A DNA stretch of 26,929 nucleotides from JAWABC01 sp043810595. Lineage in GTDB: Archaea > Nanobdellota > Nanobdellia > SCGC-AAA011-G17 > VGLX01. The stretch is taken from the NCBI GenBank assembly GCA_043810595.1, contig JBDRNX010000030.1, positions 1 to 26,929 on the forward strand, in the 5' to 3' direction. The notes under the pieces were generated by a model that ran no database searches, was not told the origin of the DNA, and saw nothing but the letters and a program-made list of their open reading frames with translations. The stretch's first letter is position 1, and every line of letters begins with the position of its first letter. Shown here piece by piece: positions 8,126 through 15,005 of this stretch. The position numbers were made by a program, and so were the translations under genes.

Positions 8126-8136
8126 CCCTTTAATCT

Positions 8137-8178
8137 TTGCCAGTGCTTGCAAAAGCATTGGCAATACCTTTTTTTTTA
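8137..8178 (+). terminator. Hairpin plus T-tract terminator of ftsZ
   Basis: A 12-bp stem (8137-8148 with 8153-8164, one G-T wobble) encloses a GCAA tetraloop, a GNRA-type loop. Ten T residues follow (8169-8178). This is the layout of a bacterial intrinsic terminator. Archaeal terminators usually need only the T-tract, so the strong stem is unusual here. Confidence 0.8.
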
Positions 8179-8257
8179 TTTTACAAAAACTAATTCTGAA
8201 AAATTTACGAAAATTCTTGGTAAAGAGTTATTAAAGAAGAAGATTTTGAAAAAAAGC

Positions 8258-8266
8258 AGGGGGTGA
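8258..8266 (+). promoter_or_regulatory. Strong Shine-Dalgarno of the 51-aa gene
   Basis: AGGGGGTGA ends 4 nt before ATG 8271. The same nine bases precede hsp20 on the other strand. The SD is the main support for calling the short ORF a gene. Confidence 0.65.
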
Positions 8267-8270
8267 AAAA

Positions 8271-8426
8271 ATGACACTAACGGCAAAAAGAATAGACCAG
8301 CTCAAGAGACAACCGATAATTGAGACTGTGATAAAAAAGAGTGAGGATGGGGAATGGGTTCTGCACCAAACCATAATCACTGATATAAAACCGATAAGCT
8401 ATTTTGAAAGAGTCCTGGAAGACTAG
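8271..8426 (+). CDS. Small protein of unknown function (51 aa)
   Basis: A 51-codon ORF from ATG 8271 to TAG 8424-8426. I do not recognise the family. The product is soluble-looking, with mixed charge, a basic N-terminus (TAKRIDQLKRQ), a central EDGEWVLHQTIITD that looks like beta-strands, and an acidic end. There are no cysteines and no membrane segment. Three things argue that it is real: a strong SD (AGGGGGTGA) at good spacing, an upstream gap closed by the ftsZ terminator, and its own hairpin/T-tract terminator overlapping the stop codon. It is a single-gene unit between ftsZ and the convergent membrane regulator. A WVL...TIITD-type core could be a small beta-hairpin nucleic-acid or protein-binding module, but that is speculation. 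Confidence 0.7.
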   Translation: MTLTAKRIDQLKRQPIIETVIKKSEDGEWVLHQTIITDIKPISYFERVLED

Positions 8427-8445
8427 GACTTCTTTTTTATTTTTT
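8411..8445 (+). terminator. Hairpin plus T-tract terminator of the 51-aa gene
   Basis: AGTCCT (8411-8416) pairs perfectly with AGGACT (8425-8430) around an 8-nt loop. The TAG stop codon lies inside the hairpin. The run TCTTTTTTATTTTTT (8431-8445) follows and overlaps the last codons of the convergent gene at 8437. Confidence 0.75.
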
Positions 8446-9111
8446 AAGAACAATAATATTGCCACGACCTTTCTTGATCTTCTCAATAAGCCCTTTGTGC
8501 TCCAACTCAGAAATAATCAAACTGATTTTTGCTTCGGATAAAGGAAACTTCCTTCTAATGTCTTTTTGAGTAACACGACCGCCCTCTTCTTTTATGAAAT
8601 CAATAACATTATCCAAATCATCAACTTCCTTCTTCTCTTCCTTCATCTCAACTTTAGATTTTTTCTTAAAAAGCTTAGACTTGAACAAGAAAAACAAAAC
8701 CAGAGCAACAACAACTAATATGGTCACTACAAGGGCTGTATAAGAAACTTCTTTAGGATAGGGGTTGCCCACATCAAAATCTGTTTCATTCAACAAATCC
8801 TCCTCTTCCTCAAAGGTTGGAAACAAGAACAAATCAATAACATAATCACCTGAATCATCCTCAATAGAGATGCTCTCCCGAGCCATCAAACCATCATGCT
8901 TAGCAGTAATAACATAATCACCAGGGATTAGGTTGAAAGAATAGGTGCCGTCCTTAGCTATAAAGCGCTGCAAAGGTATGGAGTTAACTTCAACAACAGT
9001 ATCCTTAACAGGCCTCAAGCTATTATCATAAACAGTACCGTGAATGGTAGTAGCTGAACAAACATCCACCAAAAGTACAAAAACAAAAATCAAAGACAAA
9101 CCCCTTTTCAT
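8437..9111 (-). CDS. Membrane-anchored winged-helix regulator with extracytoplasmic Ig-like domain
   Basis: A 224-aa single-pass membrane protein. Residues 1-20 are a signal peptide ending VCSA. About 21-100 is a carboxypeptidase-regulatory-like (beta-sandwich) domain with the typical GTVYDNSLRPV and DGTYSFNLIPGDYVI strands. An acidic linker follows, then a membrane helix near 122-145 followed by a KSKLFKKKSK stop-transfer cluster. The cytoplasmic end (about 163-224) is a winged helix (TQKDIRRKFPLSEAKISLIISELEHKGLI). This matches the COG2512-like class of predicted archaeal membrane-associated transcription regulators. It should bind DNA from the membrane and sense something outside (inference). 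It is divergent from the secreted coiled-coil/lipoprotein genes, which are its natural candidate targets. A TATA box about 26 nt upstream of the ATG suggests a leaderless mRNA. Confidence 0.8.
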   Translation of the reverse strand: MKRGLSLIFVFVLLVDVCSATTIHGTVYDNSLRPVKDTVVEVNSIPLQRFIAKDGTYSFNLIPGDYVITAKHDGLMARESISIEDDSGDYVIDLFLFPTFEEEEDLLNETDFDVGNPYPKEVSYTALVVTILVVVALVLFFLFKSKLFKKKSKVEMKEEKKEVDDLDNVIDFIKEEGGRVTQKDIRRKFPLSEAKISLIISELEHKGLIEKIKKGRGNIIVLKK

Positions 9112-9132
9112 GGTAATATTTCAATAAAAGAA

Positions 9133-9140
9133 GTATAAAA
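9133..9140 (-). promoter_or_regulatory. TATA box of the membrane regulator
   Basis: On the minus strand the box reads TTTTATAC, centred about 26 nt before the start at 9111, with no SD between. It is one half of a divergent promoter region (9112-9300). Confidence 0.55.
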
Positions 9141-9231
9141 AATTTTCCCTGAGAAAAAAGAAGGCAGAAAAAACCTCCTTAAAGCTTCATAAAGCATTGT
9201 GAACGATTAAAAATCACACAAAGAAAGTATG

Positions 9232-9294
9232 CTTATAAACAAACCTCCAATAATAGTCCTCTAATCAAAATCAATTTTAGAGGCTGAAAGGAGG
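9232..9294 (+). promoter_or_regulatory. Promoter, dyad and SD of the coiled-coil protein gene
   Basis: TATA box CTTATAAA (9232-9239) predicts a transcription start near 9262. A perfect inverted repeat CCTCTAA (9258-9264) / TTAGAGG (9277-9283) straddles that start. The SD AAAGGAGG (9287-9294) precedes ATG 9301. CCTCC at 9244-9248 is complementary to the SD but would lie upstream of the predicted start. Confidence 0.6.
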
Positions 9295-9300
9295 ACCAAA

Positions 9301-10512
9301 ATGAAGAAAACAATAAACATAGCAGTACTTACACTTTTTCTGTTAAGCCTGCTGCCCCTAAGCATGGCAGATTCTGAAAACGGAAACGGTGAACAAAACC
9401 AGGTAAAGGAACAAAATCAGATAGAAGAAGAAAACGAGGCAGGAAACAATGATTCTATAGGCATACAGGAAAGAGACAGGGAAAGACTCAGAGAAAGGCT
9501 AGAAGACCTTAAAGAAGATGGAAAACAGCTGAGTGAAACCCTAAGAGGAAGACTACAGGAAATAAAGGAGAAAAGACTAAAAGCTTGGGAAGAAATGGCT
9601 GAAAAGCCAGAATGGGCAAAGTTCAACGAGACAAAGGGCTTCAAAGCAAGAGTGATAACTGCGGTACAAGCAGAAACAGCAAGAGCCAACTACATAAGAG
9701 CAAGAGAGAGATTCACTATAGCAAAGATGGAACTGGAACAGGCCAAGCTCAGATTCCAGGAAAGACAAAGACTCAGGGAGATGTGCGAAGACCTGGAAAA
9801 CTGTAACATAACAGAAGAAGACATGATAGAAAGCGCAAAGAACTTCCTAGGCAATTCTGCAGACGCGATAATAGAGCACCTCAACAAGGTCAAGAGCAAG
9901 ATAGAAGAAAATGATGATTTGACAGAAGAAGAAGCTCAAGAGATGATAGAGAAGATAGATGCAAAGATAGCAGAAATACAAGCAGCCAAGGAACAAGCAC
10001 AAAACGCAACAACAAAAGAAGAAATCAGGGAAGCAGCACAGAAAATAAACGCAGCCTGGAAAAACATAAAGCAGCTAACACATGTCCACGCCAACGCCTT
10101 GATAAATGCAAGGATAGGTGGGATAGTAGTAAAGTCTGAACAGCTAAAAGAAAAACTTGAGAGAATACTAGCGAGAATGGAAGAGAACAACAAAAGCATA
10201 GAAGACATACAACCACTGATAGACGAATACGAAGCAAAGCTCAAACTGGCACAAGAAGAGTATGAAGCCGCTGTGCAGAAATACAGAGAATTCTGGGCGG
10301 CAGAAGACAAGCCAGAAGCGAAAGACAAACTGGAAGAAGCTAAGCAACTGATGGAAGAAGCAAAAGAAGCGTTGAAGGAAGCGAACGAAAAACTGAGAGA
10401 GATAATAAAGGCAATAAAAGAAGCTAACGGTGAACAAGAGATAGAGGAAGAAAACGAAGAAGAAGACGAAGATGAAGAGGAAGAAGAAAATGAAGGCAAC
10501 GAAACTTCCTAG
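9301..10512 (+). CDS. Secreted coiled-coil protein with acidic C-terminal tail
   Basis: A 403-aa protein with a clear Sec signal peptide (KK, then a hydrophobic core to about residue 22, cleavage near SMA-D). The mature protein is almost entirely charged alpha-helix. An acidic Asn/Gln-rich spacer (about 25-55) leads to long heptad-type helices (about 57-380, rich in Glu, Lys, Ala, Leu), then a very acidic tail of mostly Glu and Asp (about 382-400). Two cysteines (MCEDLENCN, near 161-168) could form a disulfide or pair between chains. No membrane anchor follows the signal peptide, so it is likely secreted or envelope-associated. I do not recognise the family. A strong SD (AAAGGAGG) and promoter precede it. 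It is followed 45 nt later by a small lipoprotein and is divergent from the membrane regulator. Confidence 0.8.
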   Translation: MKKTINIAVLTLFLLSLLPLSMADSENGNGEQNQVKEQNQIEEENEAGNNDSIGIQERDRERLRERLEDLKEDGKQLSETLRGRLQEIKEKRLKAWEEMAEKPEWAKFNETKGFKARVITAVQAETARANYIRARERFTIAKMELEQAKLRFQERQRLREMCEDLENCNITEEDMIESAKNFLGNSADAIIEHLNKVKSKIEENDDLTEEEAQEMIEKIDAKIAEIQAAKEQAQNATTKEEIREAAQKINAAWKNIKQLTHVHANALINARIGGIVVKSEQLKEKLERILARMEENNKSIEDIQPLIDEYEAKLKLAQEEYEAAVQKYREFWAAEDKPEAKDKLEEAKQLMEEAKEALKEANEKLREIIKAIKEANGEQEIEEENEEEDEDEEEEENEGNETS

Positions 10513-10557
10513 TAATTACAAAAACTTAAAAACAAACAAAACGTTAGGAGAACAAAG

Positions 10558-10773
10558 ATGAGAAAAATAATAGCCCTAATGTTGATAGCTTTAGTTGCTT
10601 TTACCATAGCAGGGTGCACGAAAACAGAAACACCAAGCGGAACAACTCCAACGGCAAAAGAAAACACCGAACTTGATAGCGACATAAAAAACCTCGACAA
10701 CATAGACAGCGAACTGAACACATCAGACCTTGACAACTTGGAAAAAGACCTAGAAAACATAAACTGGCAATAA
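10558..10773 (+). CDS. Small lipoprotein (71 aa)
   Basis: A 71-aa predicted lipoprotein. Its signal sequence (RK, then IIALMLIALVAFTIAGC) ends in an AGC lipobox, making the mature N-terminus a lipid-modifiable cysteine near residue 19. The mature part has a short Thr/Pro/Ser linker (TETPSGTTPT). A repeated acidic helical stretch follows, with LDSDIKNLDNIDSEL and DLDNLEKDLENI spaced like coiled-coil heptads, ending in an aromatic NW near the C-terminus. It lies 45 nt after the secreted coiled-coil gene with an SD (TAGGAGA), so it could be co-transcribed and tether or pair with that protein at the membrane (inference). T-runs downstream separate it from the translation operon. Confidence 0.75.
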   Translation: MRKIIALMLIALVAFTIAGCTKTETPSGTTPTAKENTELDSDIKNLDNIDSELNTSDLDNLEKDLENINWQ

Positions 10774-10777
10774 ACCC

Positions 10778-10793
10778 TTTTTCCCTTTTTTTT
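10778..10793 (+). terminator. T-tract terminator after the lipoprotein gene
   Basis: Runs of five (10778-10782) and eight T (10786-10793) separated by CCC, with no stem. This is the ordinary archaeal terminator layout. Confidence 0.6.
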
Positions 10794-10804
10794 ATTAATC
10801 CAAA

Positions 10805-10814
10805 TATTTAAAAA
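10805..10814 (+). promoter_or_regulatory. Promoter of the infB-rps6e operon
   Basis: TATTTAAAAA lies about 48 nt before ATG 10857. It predicts a short leader of about 20 nt containing the SD GGGAGGAT (10848-10855). Confidence 0.55.
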
Positions 10815-10856
10815 GCCTACTTCTGTAATTTTTTCTAAAGATGGCCGGGAGGATAT

Positions 10857-12590
10857 ATGACAAAAATAAGATCACCCATCTGCATAATGATGGGGCACGT
10901 GGACCATGGGAAAACAACTATTCTTGACACGATTAGAGGGACTGCTGTCGCCAAGGGAGAAGCAGGCGGAATAACCCAAGCCATATCCTCAACCAGCTTG
11001 CCGATAGACACCATAAAAAAAATATGCGGCAAACTTCTTGACACCTTAAAAACAGAAATCACGCTACCAGGAATACTTTTCATAGACTCGCCAGGACACG
11101 CGGCATTCACAAACCTAAGGAAGAGGGGAGGTAACCTGGCAGACATTGCGATACTGGTAATAGACATCAACGAGGGAGTAAAGCCGCAAACACTGGAATG
11201 CATAGACATACTAAAACAATACAAAACACCATTCATAATAGCAGCCAACAAGGTAGACCTAATACCGGGATGGAACGTAAAGGAAGGGTTCCTCCTCGAC
11301 AACCTAAAAAGTCAACCACAAGACGTTCAGCAAACCCTAGACATAAAGATATACGAGTTGGTAGGAAAATTGCATGAACTGGGATTCGCTTCTGAAAGAT
11401 TTGACAGGGTAGAAGACTATACAAAACAAGTAGCGATAGTACCTGTATCGGGAAAAAAAGGAGAAGGACTCGCTGAACTAATAATGGTGATAACAGGACT
11501 CGCACAGAGATACCTTGAGAAAGGACTAAAGTACGAAGTGGAAGGACCAGCAAGAGGAACAGTGCTTGAAGTCAAAGAAACCAAAGGGATAGGACACACA
11601 CTAGACGTAATAATATACGACGGCACCATAAAGAAAAACGACCAGATAGTAATAGGAGGACTTGACAAACCCATAGTGACAAAAGTAAAGGCGCTATTCC
11701 TGCCGGACAACAAGGACAAGAAAAAAATAAAGATGGTAAATGAGGTGCATGCTGCAATAGGAGTAAAGATATCCTCACCCGACATCAAGGAAGCACTACC
11801 CGGAATGCCAGTGAGGGTTGCAAACAAAGACCTTGAAAAAATAAAACAGGAAATCCAAGAAGAAGTAGAAGAAGTAATGCTAGACGTGGACAACGAAGGA
11901 GTGGTCGTAAAGGCAGACTCACTAGGCTCGCTAGAAGCGCTGATAAACCTGCTCAGAGAAAACAACATAATGATAAAAAGAGCAGCAATTGGCGAAATAT
12001 CAAAAAAAGACATAGCAGAAGCAAGCGCAGAGCTAGAGCCATTAAACAAGATAATAGTAGGATTCAACGTTAAGACTTTGGAACAGAGCAAAGAAGTCAA
12101 AATAATAACCGCGGACATAATATATAGGATAATAGACGGGATAAAGAAATGGCAGGAAGAAGAAAAGAAAAAACTAGAACAGAAGGAACTCGAGGGAATG
12201 ACAAGGCCTTTCAAAGCACAGATACTGCCAAACTGCGTATTCAGGCAAAGCAACCCCGCCGTAGTCGGGGTGGAAGTGCTCAGCGGGATGATGAAAGTGG
12301 GAAGCCCTCTCATGAAAGAAAACGGCAACAAGGCCAGCGAAATAAATACCATGCAGAAAGAAGGTGAGAACATACAAGAGGCCAAGAGAGGCGAGCAAGT
12401 GGCCATAGCAATACCCCACCTAACCGTCGGCAGACAGATAAACGAAAACGACATACTGTACTCTGACATAACAGAAGAGGAATTTGTAAAATACAAGGAA
12501 TTGAAAAGGTTTTTAAATGGTGATGAAATCGCTATACTCAAGGAAATAGCCGAAATTAAGCGTGCAGAAAATCCGCTGTGGGGGGTTTAA
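10857..12590 (+). CDS. infB: Translation initiation factor aIF5B
   Basis: A 577-aa translational GTPase that promotes ribosomal subunit joining and stabilises initiator tRNA. G motifs are intact: GHVDHGKT (13-20), the switch GGITQ, DSPGH, NKVD, and SGKKGEG for G5. Beta-barrel domain II follows, then the domain III/IV region typical of eIF5B/aIF5B, ending near ENPLWGV. DSLGSLEALI and SNPAVVGVEVLSG are family hallmarks. Length is normal for the archaeal form, which lacks the long N-terminal extension of eukaryotic eIF5B and contains no intein. The SD GGGAGGAT supports the ATG chosen. Its TAA stop directly abuts the rps6e ATG. Confidence 0.96.
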   Translation: MTKIRSPICIMMGHVDHGKTTILDTIRGTAVAKGEAGGITQAISSTSLPIDTIKKICGKLLDTLKTEITLPGILFIDSPGHAAFTNLRKRGGNLADIAILVIDINEGVKPQTLECIDILKQYKTPFIIAANKVDLIPGWNVKEGFLLDNLKSQPQDVQQTLDIKIYELVGKLHELGFASERFDRVEDYTKQVAIVPVSGKKGEGLAELIMVITGLAQRYLEKGLKYEVEGPARGTVLEVKETKGIGHTLDVIIYDGTIKKNDQIVIGGLDKPIVTKVKALFLPDNKDKKKIKMVNEVHAAIGVKISSPDIKEALPGMPVRVANKDLEKIKQEIQEEVEEVMLDVDNEGVVVKADSLGSLEALINLLRENNIMIKRAAIGEISKKDIAEASAELEPLNKIIVGFNVKTLEQSKEVKIITADIIYRIIDGIKKWQEEEKKKLEQKELEGMTRPFKAQILPNCVFRQSNPAVVGVEVLSGMMKVGSPLMKENGNKASEINTMQKEGENIQEAKRGEQVAIAIPHLTVGRQINENDILYSDITEEEFVKYKELKRFLNGDEIAILKEIAEIKRAENPLWGV

Positions 12591-12998
12591 ATGACAGAAT
12601 TCAAACTAACAATAAGCGATCCTAAAACAGGGAAGAGCTACAACAAAGCAATAGACACTACGATATTCAAAAACAAGAAAATAGGAGACGTAATAGAAGG
12701 AGACAGCTTGGGACTTAAAGGTTACCAACTTGAGATAACAGGCGGAAGCGACACATCAGGATTCCCCATGAGAAAAGACCTGGAGGGAATAACAAAGAAA
12801 AGAGCGCTACTAATCCGAGGCCCGGGAATAAGAACAAGGGGGATAAGGAAAAGAAAAACTATAAGAGGAAATGCTGTGACATTAACAACAGCACAGGTAA
12901 ACCTCAAAGTGAAAACATACGGACAAAAAAGCCTCGAGGAAATATTCGGCACAAAAAAAGAAGAAGTCAAAGAACAACCAGAGGCTCAAGCAGAATGA
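12591..12998 (+). CDS. rps6e: Small-subunit ribosomal protein eS6
   Basis: A 135-aa archaeal eS6. Hallmarks are ITGGSDTSGFPMR and the basic RTRGIRKRKTIRGN stretch followed by TTAQVNLKVKTYG. The eukaryotic C-terminal phosphorylated extension is absent, as expected for archaea. A short acidic/Gln tail (KKEEVKEQPEAQAE) closes it. It begins immediately after the infB stop, with a G-run (about 12579-12585) as SD. It overlaps the next ORF by 4 nt (ATGA), so the three genes are coupled. The aIF5B-eS6-aIF2-gamma grouping recurs in archaea and links initiation factors with the ribosome. Confidence 0.96.
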   Translation: MTEFKLTISDPKTGKSYNKAIDTTIFKNKKIGDVIEGDSLGLKGYQLEITGGSDTSGFPMRKDLEGITKKRALLIRGPGIRTRGIRKRKTIRGNAVTLTTAQVNLKVKTYGQKSLEEIFGTKKEEVKEQPEAQAE

Positions 12999-13279
12999 AG
13001 TACGAAGTAAAAAGCATAATAATAGGAAGAAAGAAAGGCGGTACGGAAGATTTCAAACCGTGTTTTTTTGCTTTTTTTGACGTTAACAATCCCCACCAGA
13101 GAAACATAGTACCAAAGAAGATTGTGGAGTTCGACAAAATACACAAAGTGATAATAGAAGGACTTAACATTAACTACCTGTTACCGGGAAACGACCTTGT
13201 CATAAACAACTTAGAAGAAGTAGAAATAAAACAAGAAGGCGAACACATACACGTCAAGGGAAAACAATCCCCCTCCTAA
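12995..13279 (+). CDS. Unknown 94-aa protein in the translation operon
   Basis: A 94-aa ORF starting in an ATGA overlap with rps6e, so it is probably translated by coupling. I do not recognise it. It is predicted mostly beta, with a basic N-terminal half (YEVKSIIIGRKKGG) containing one cysteine in an aromatic run (PCFFAFFDV), and a more acidic C-terminal half (EEVEIKQEGEHIHVKG). There is no signal peptide or membrane helix. Position between eS6 and aIF2-gamma suggests a ribosome- or initiation-related accessory, but the next gene has its own leaderless promoter, so the link is positional only. The 4-nt overlap argues that the gene is genuine. Confidence 0.72.
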   Translation: MKYEVKSIIIGRKKGGTEDFKPCFFAFFDVNNPHQRNIVPKKIVEFDKIHKVIIEGLNINYLLPGNDLVINNLEEVEIKQEGEHIHVKGKQSPS

Positions 13280-13288
13280 TCCAAAACC

Positions 13289-13296
13289 TTTAAAAA
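13289..13296 (+). promoter_or_regulatory. TATA box, leaderless promoter of eif2g
   Basis: TTTAAAAA is centred about 27 nt before ATG 13320, with no SD between. This placement supports ATG 13320 rather than the TTG at 13317. Confidence 0.6.
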
Positions 13297-13319
13297 TAAC
13301 TCGGAGTGCTATATTCTTG

Positions 13320-14564
13320 ATGGTAAAGAAAGAAAAACTTGGACAGCCAGAAATAAACATAGGCCTAGTGGGCCATGTAGACCACGGAAAAACAACACTT
13401 GTTTCTAAGCTGTCAGGAAAATGGACAGACGAACACAGCGAGGAAATAAAGAGGGGTATCACGATAAAACTGGGTTATGCAGATGCGATATTCTACAAAT
13501 GCACTAAGTGCAAGGCACCTGAATGTTACGGAACACAGAAAAAATGTGGCAAATGCAAAAGCGAATGCAAACCAATAAGGAAAGTTAGCTTCATAGACGC
13601 ACCGGGACACGAAACTTTAATGGCAACGATGCTTTCAGGAGCCGCGATAATGGATGGAGCGCTGTTGCTTGTAGCAGCAAATGAGCCCTGCCCACAGCCA
13701 CAAACAAAAGAACATTTAATGGCTTTGGACATAATCGGAGTAAAGAACATAGTCATAGTACAAAACAAGATAGACCTTGTAAGCGAAGAACAAGCAATGA
13801 AGAATTACGAGCAAATAAAAAACTTCGTAAAAGGCACTATAGCGGAAAACGCACCGATAGTGCCTGTATCAGCACAACAGAACGTAAACATAGACGTGTT
13901 GATACAAGCAATAGAAGAACACCTCAAAACACCGAAGAGAGACCTAAACAAACCACCACTAATGTTCGTAGCAAGAAGCTTTGACGTCAACAGACCAGGA
14001 ACAAAAATTGATGATTTAGTAGGAGGGGTTCTGGGAGGAGCCCTAAAACAGGGCATGCTGAAAGAAAAACAGAAAATAGAGCTAAGACCCGGAATAAGAA
14101 AGGAAAGAGAAGGAAGGAAGATTTACGAAGCCATAATAACAGAGATAGTGGGACTGAAAACAGGAGGAGAGACCGTCAAGGAAGTAGGCCCTGGAGGATC
14201 GGTTGGATTACTAACACAACTGGATCCCGCATTAGTCAAAGCAGACAACCTCATCGGAAGTGTAGTCGGCTTACCGGGAGAACTTCCACCTGTGCGGGAC
14301 AAATTTGAACTGGAATCACACCTACTTGAAAGAGTTGTCGGAGCAAAAGATGAACTCGTAGTTGAACCGATAAAAAAAGGAGAAGCGCTAATGCTCAACG
14401 TGAACTCATCAGCGACAGTCGGACTTGTAGATGAGATAAGCAAAAATAAGTTTCATGTAATCCTGAAAATCAGCGTATGCGCAGACTTAAACGATAGGAT
14501 AACTATTTCTAGAAAACTCGGCGACAGATGGAGACTGATCGGCTGGGGAAAAATCATAAAGTGA
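13320..14564 (+). CDS. eif2g: Translation initiation factor aIF2 subunit gamma
   Basis: A 414-aa GTPase subunit of aIF2, which carries Met-tRNAi to the small subunit. The P-loop GHVDHGKT (18-25) is followed by a zinc-knuckle insertion with C61, C64, C76 and C79 in CxxC pairs and extra cysteines at 69 and 83, the mark of the gamma subunit. It then shows DAPGHE, NKID and SAQ for G3 to G5. Domains II and III include the SFDVNRPGT and GGVLGG signatures and end RWRLIGWGKI. Start ATG 13320 fits the leaderless promoter; TTG 13317 would add one residue. It ends shortly before an imperfect hairpin and a convergent stress operon. Confidence 0.97.
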   Translation: MVKKEKLGQPEINIGLVGHVDHGKTTLVSKLSGKWTDEHSEEIKRGITIKLGYADAIFYKCTKCKAPECYGTQKKCGKCKSECKPIRKVSFIDAPGHETLMATMLSGAAIMDGALLLVAANEPCPQPQTKEHLMALDIIGVKNIVIVQNKIDLVSEEQAMKNYEQIKNFVKGTIAENAPIVPVSAQQNVNIDVLIQAIEEHLKTPKRDLNKPPLMFVARSFDVNRPGTKIDDLVGGVLGGALKQGMLKEKQKIELRPGIRKEREGRKIYEAIITEIVGLKTGGETVKEVGPGGSVGLLTQLDPALVKADNLIGSVVGLPGELPPVRDKFELESHLLERVVGAKDELVVEPIKKGEALMLNVNSSATVGLVDEISKNKFHVILKISVCADLNDRITISRKLGDRWRLIGWGKIIK

Positions 14565-14571
14565 AGAAGAA

Positions 14572-14622
14572 TGGTGTCAAAGCCAAGACGATTCTGAGGA
14601 ATCAATCTCGGTAGCTCCACCA
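14572..14622 (+). other. 51-nt imperfect hairpin after eif2g (candidate structured RNA)
   Basis: Arms TGGTG (14572-14576) and CACCA (14618-14622) flank a symmetric 5x5 internal loop. Inside are GCC/GGT (one wobble), AGA/TCT, and a perfect GATTC/GAATC stem closed by a TGAG loop (14595-14598). No T-tract follows on either strand, so it is not a standard terminator. It has the outline of a guide-type or regulatory hairpin, but no ACA box or complete C/D boxes are seen. The rest of 14565-14669 holds only A+T-rich sequence. Confidence 0.4.
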
Positions 14623-14669
14623 CTAAAATAAAATATAAAAGGCAAGTATTTAAAGGTTTCTAAGACGGA

Positions 14670-15005
14670 TTACTCTTTAATTATTCTCTTAGGCCACTTA
14701 ACCTTCCTCTTATTAAACTTGCGTTCAACCTCGTTCTTCAAGTTATCAAAAGTCCTGTGAAGAGCCCTCTGCAACTCCCAATCAGTATGCTCGCCATGAA
14801 GCACCAAAGACGGAGCATCAACCCTTGCCTTAACCTCATAAGCAGCCCTTCTCCCTTCAGGATTGATTTTCTTTACATCAACAACCAAAGAAGCGTTAGA
14901 CAAATTCCTCTTAACCTTCCCGAACTCCCTCTCAGATATTTTATGCACCAACGCAATCTCAAAGTCGTCCAACTTATCAAGTCTTTTATAGCTAATTTCC
15001 ACCAT
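14670..15005 (-). CDS. HPF/RaiA-like ribosome hibernation protein
   Basis: A 111-aa protein resembling the ribosome hibernation-promoting factor / YfiA (RaiA, sigma-54 modulation) family. The predicted beta-alpha-beta-beta-beta-alpha order is right. A middle SLVVDVKK...GRRAAYEVKARVDAPSLV strand block leads to DWELQRALHRTFDNLKNEVERKF, matching the family's D-x-x-x-A-I-D-x-x-x-x-K-L-E-x-Q-L helix. The C-terminus is basic (NKRKVKWPKRIIKE), as expected for rRNA contact. Family members bind the 30S decoding region and block translation under stress. Its ATG directly follows the hsp20 TGA, so it is the second gene of a two-gene stress operon. The assignment is by pattern, not search. Confidence 0.65.
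   Translation of the reverse strand: MVEISYKRLDKLDDFEIALVHKISEREFGKVKRNLSNASLVVDVKKINPEGRRAAYEVKARVDAPSLVLHGEHTDWELQRALHRTFDNLKNEVERKFNKRKVKWPKRIIKE

Noticed and set aside
9936..10499. Minus-strand open frame (187 codons) opposite the coiled-coil gene
   Set aside because: It is a serine-rich shadow created by the glutamate-rich plus-strand codons.
10841..10927. 28-codon ORF overlapping the infB start
   Set aside because: The ATG lies in the leader, but the SD GGGAGGAT is placed for infB. The overlap looks accidental.
11417..12541. Long minus-strand open frame (374 codons) opposite infB
   Set aside because: It is a reading-frame shadow of aIF5B: Ser/Phe/Ile-rich translation, no SD or promoter, and the plus strand encodes a full conserved GTPase.
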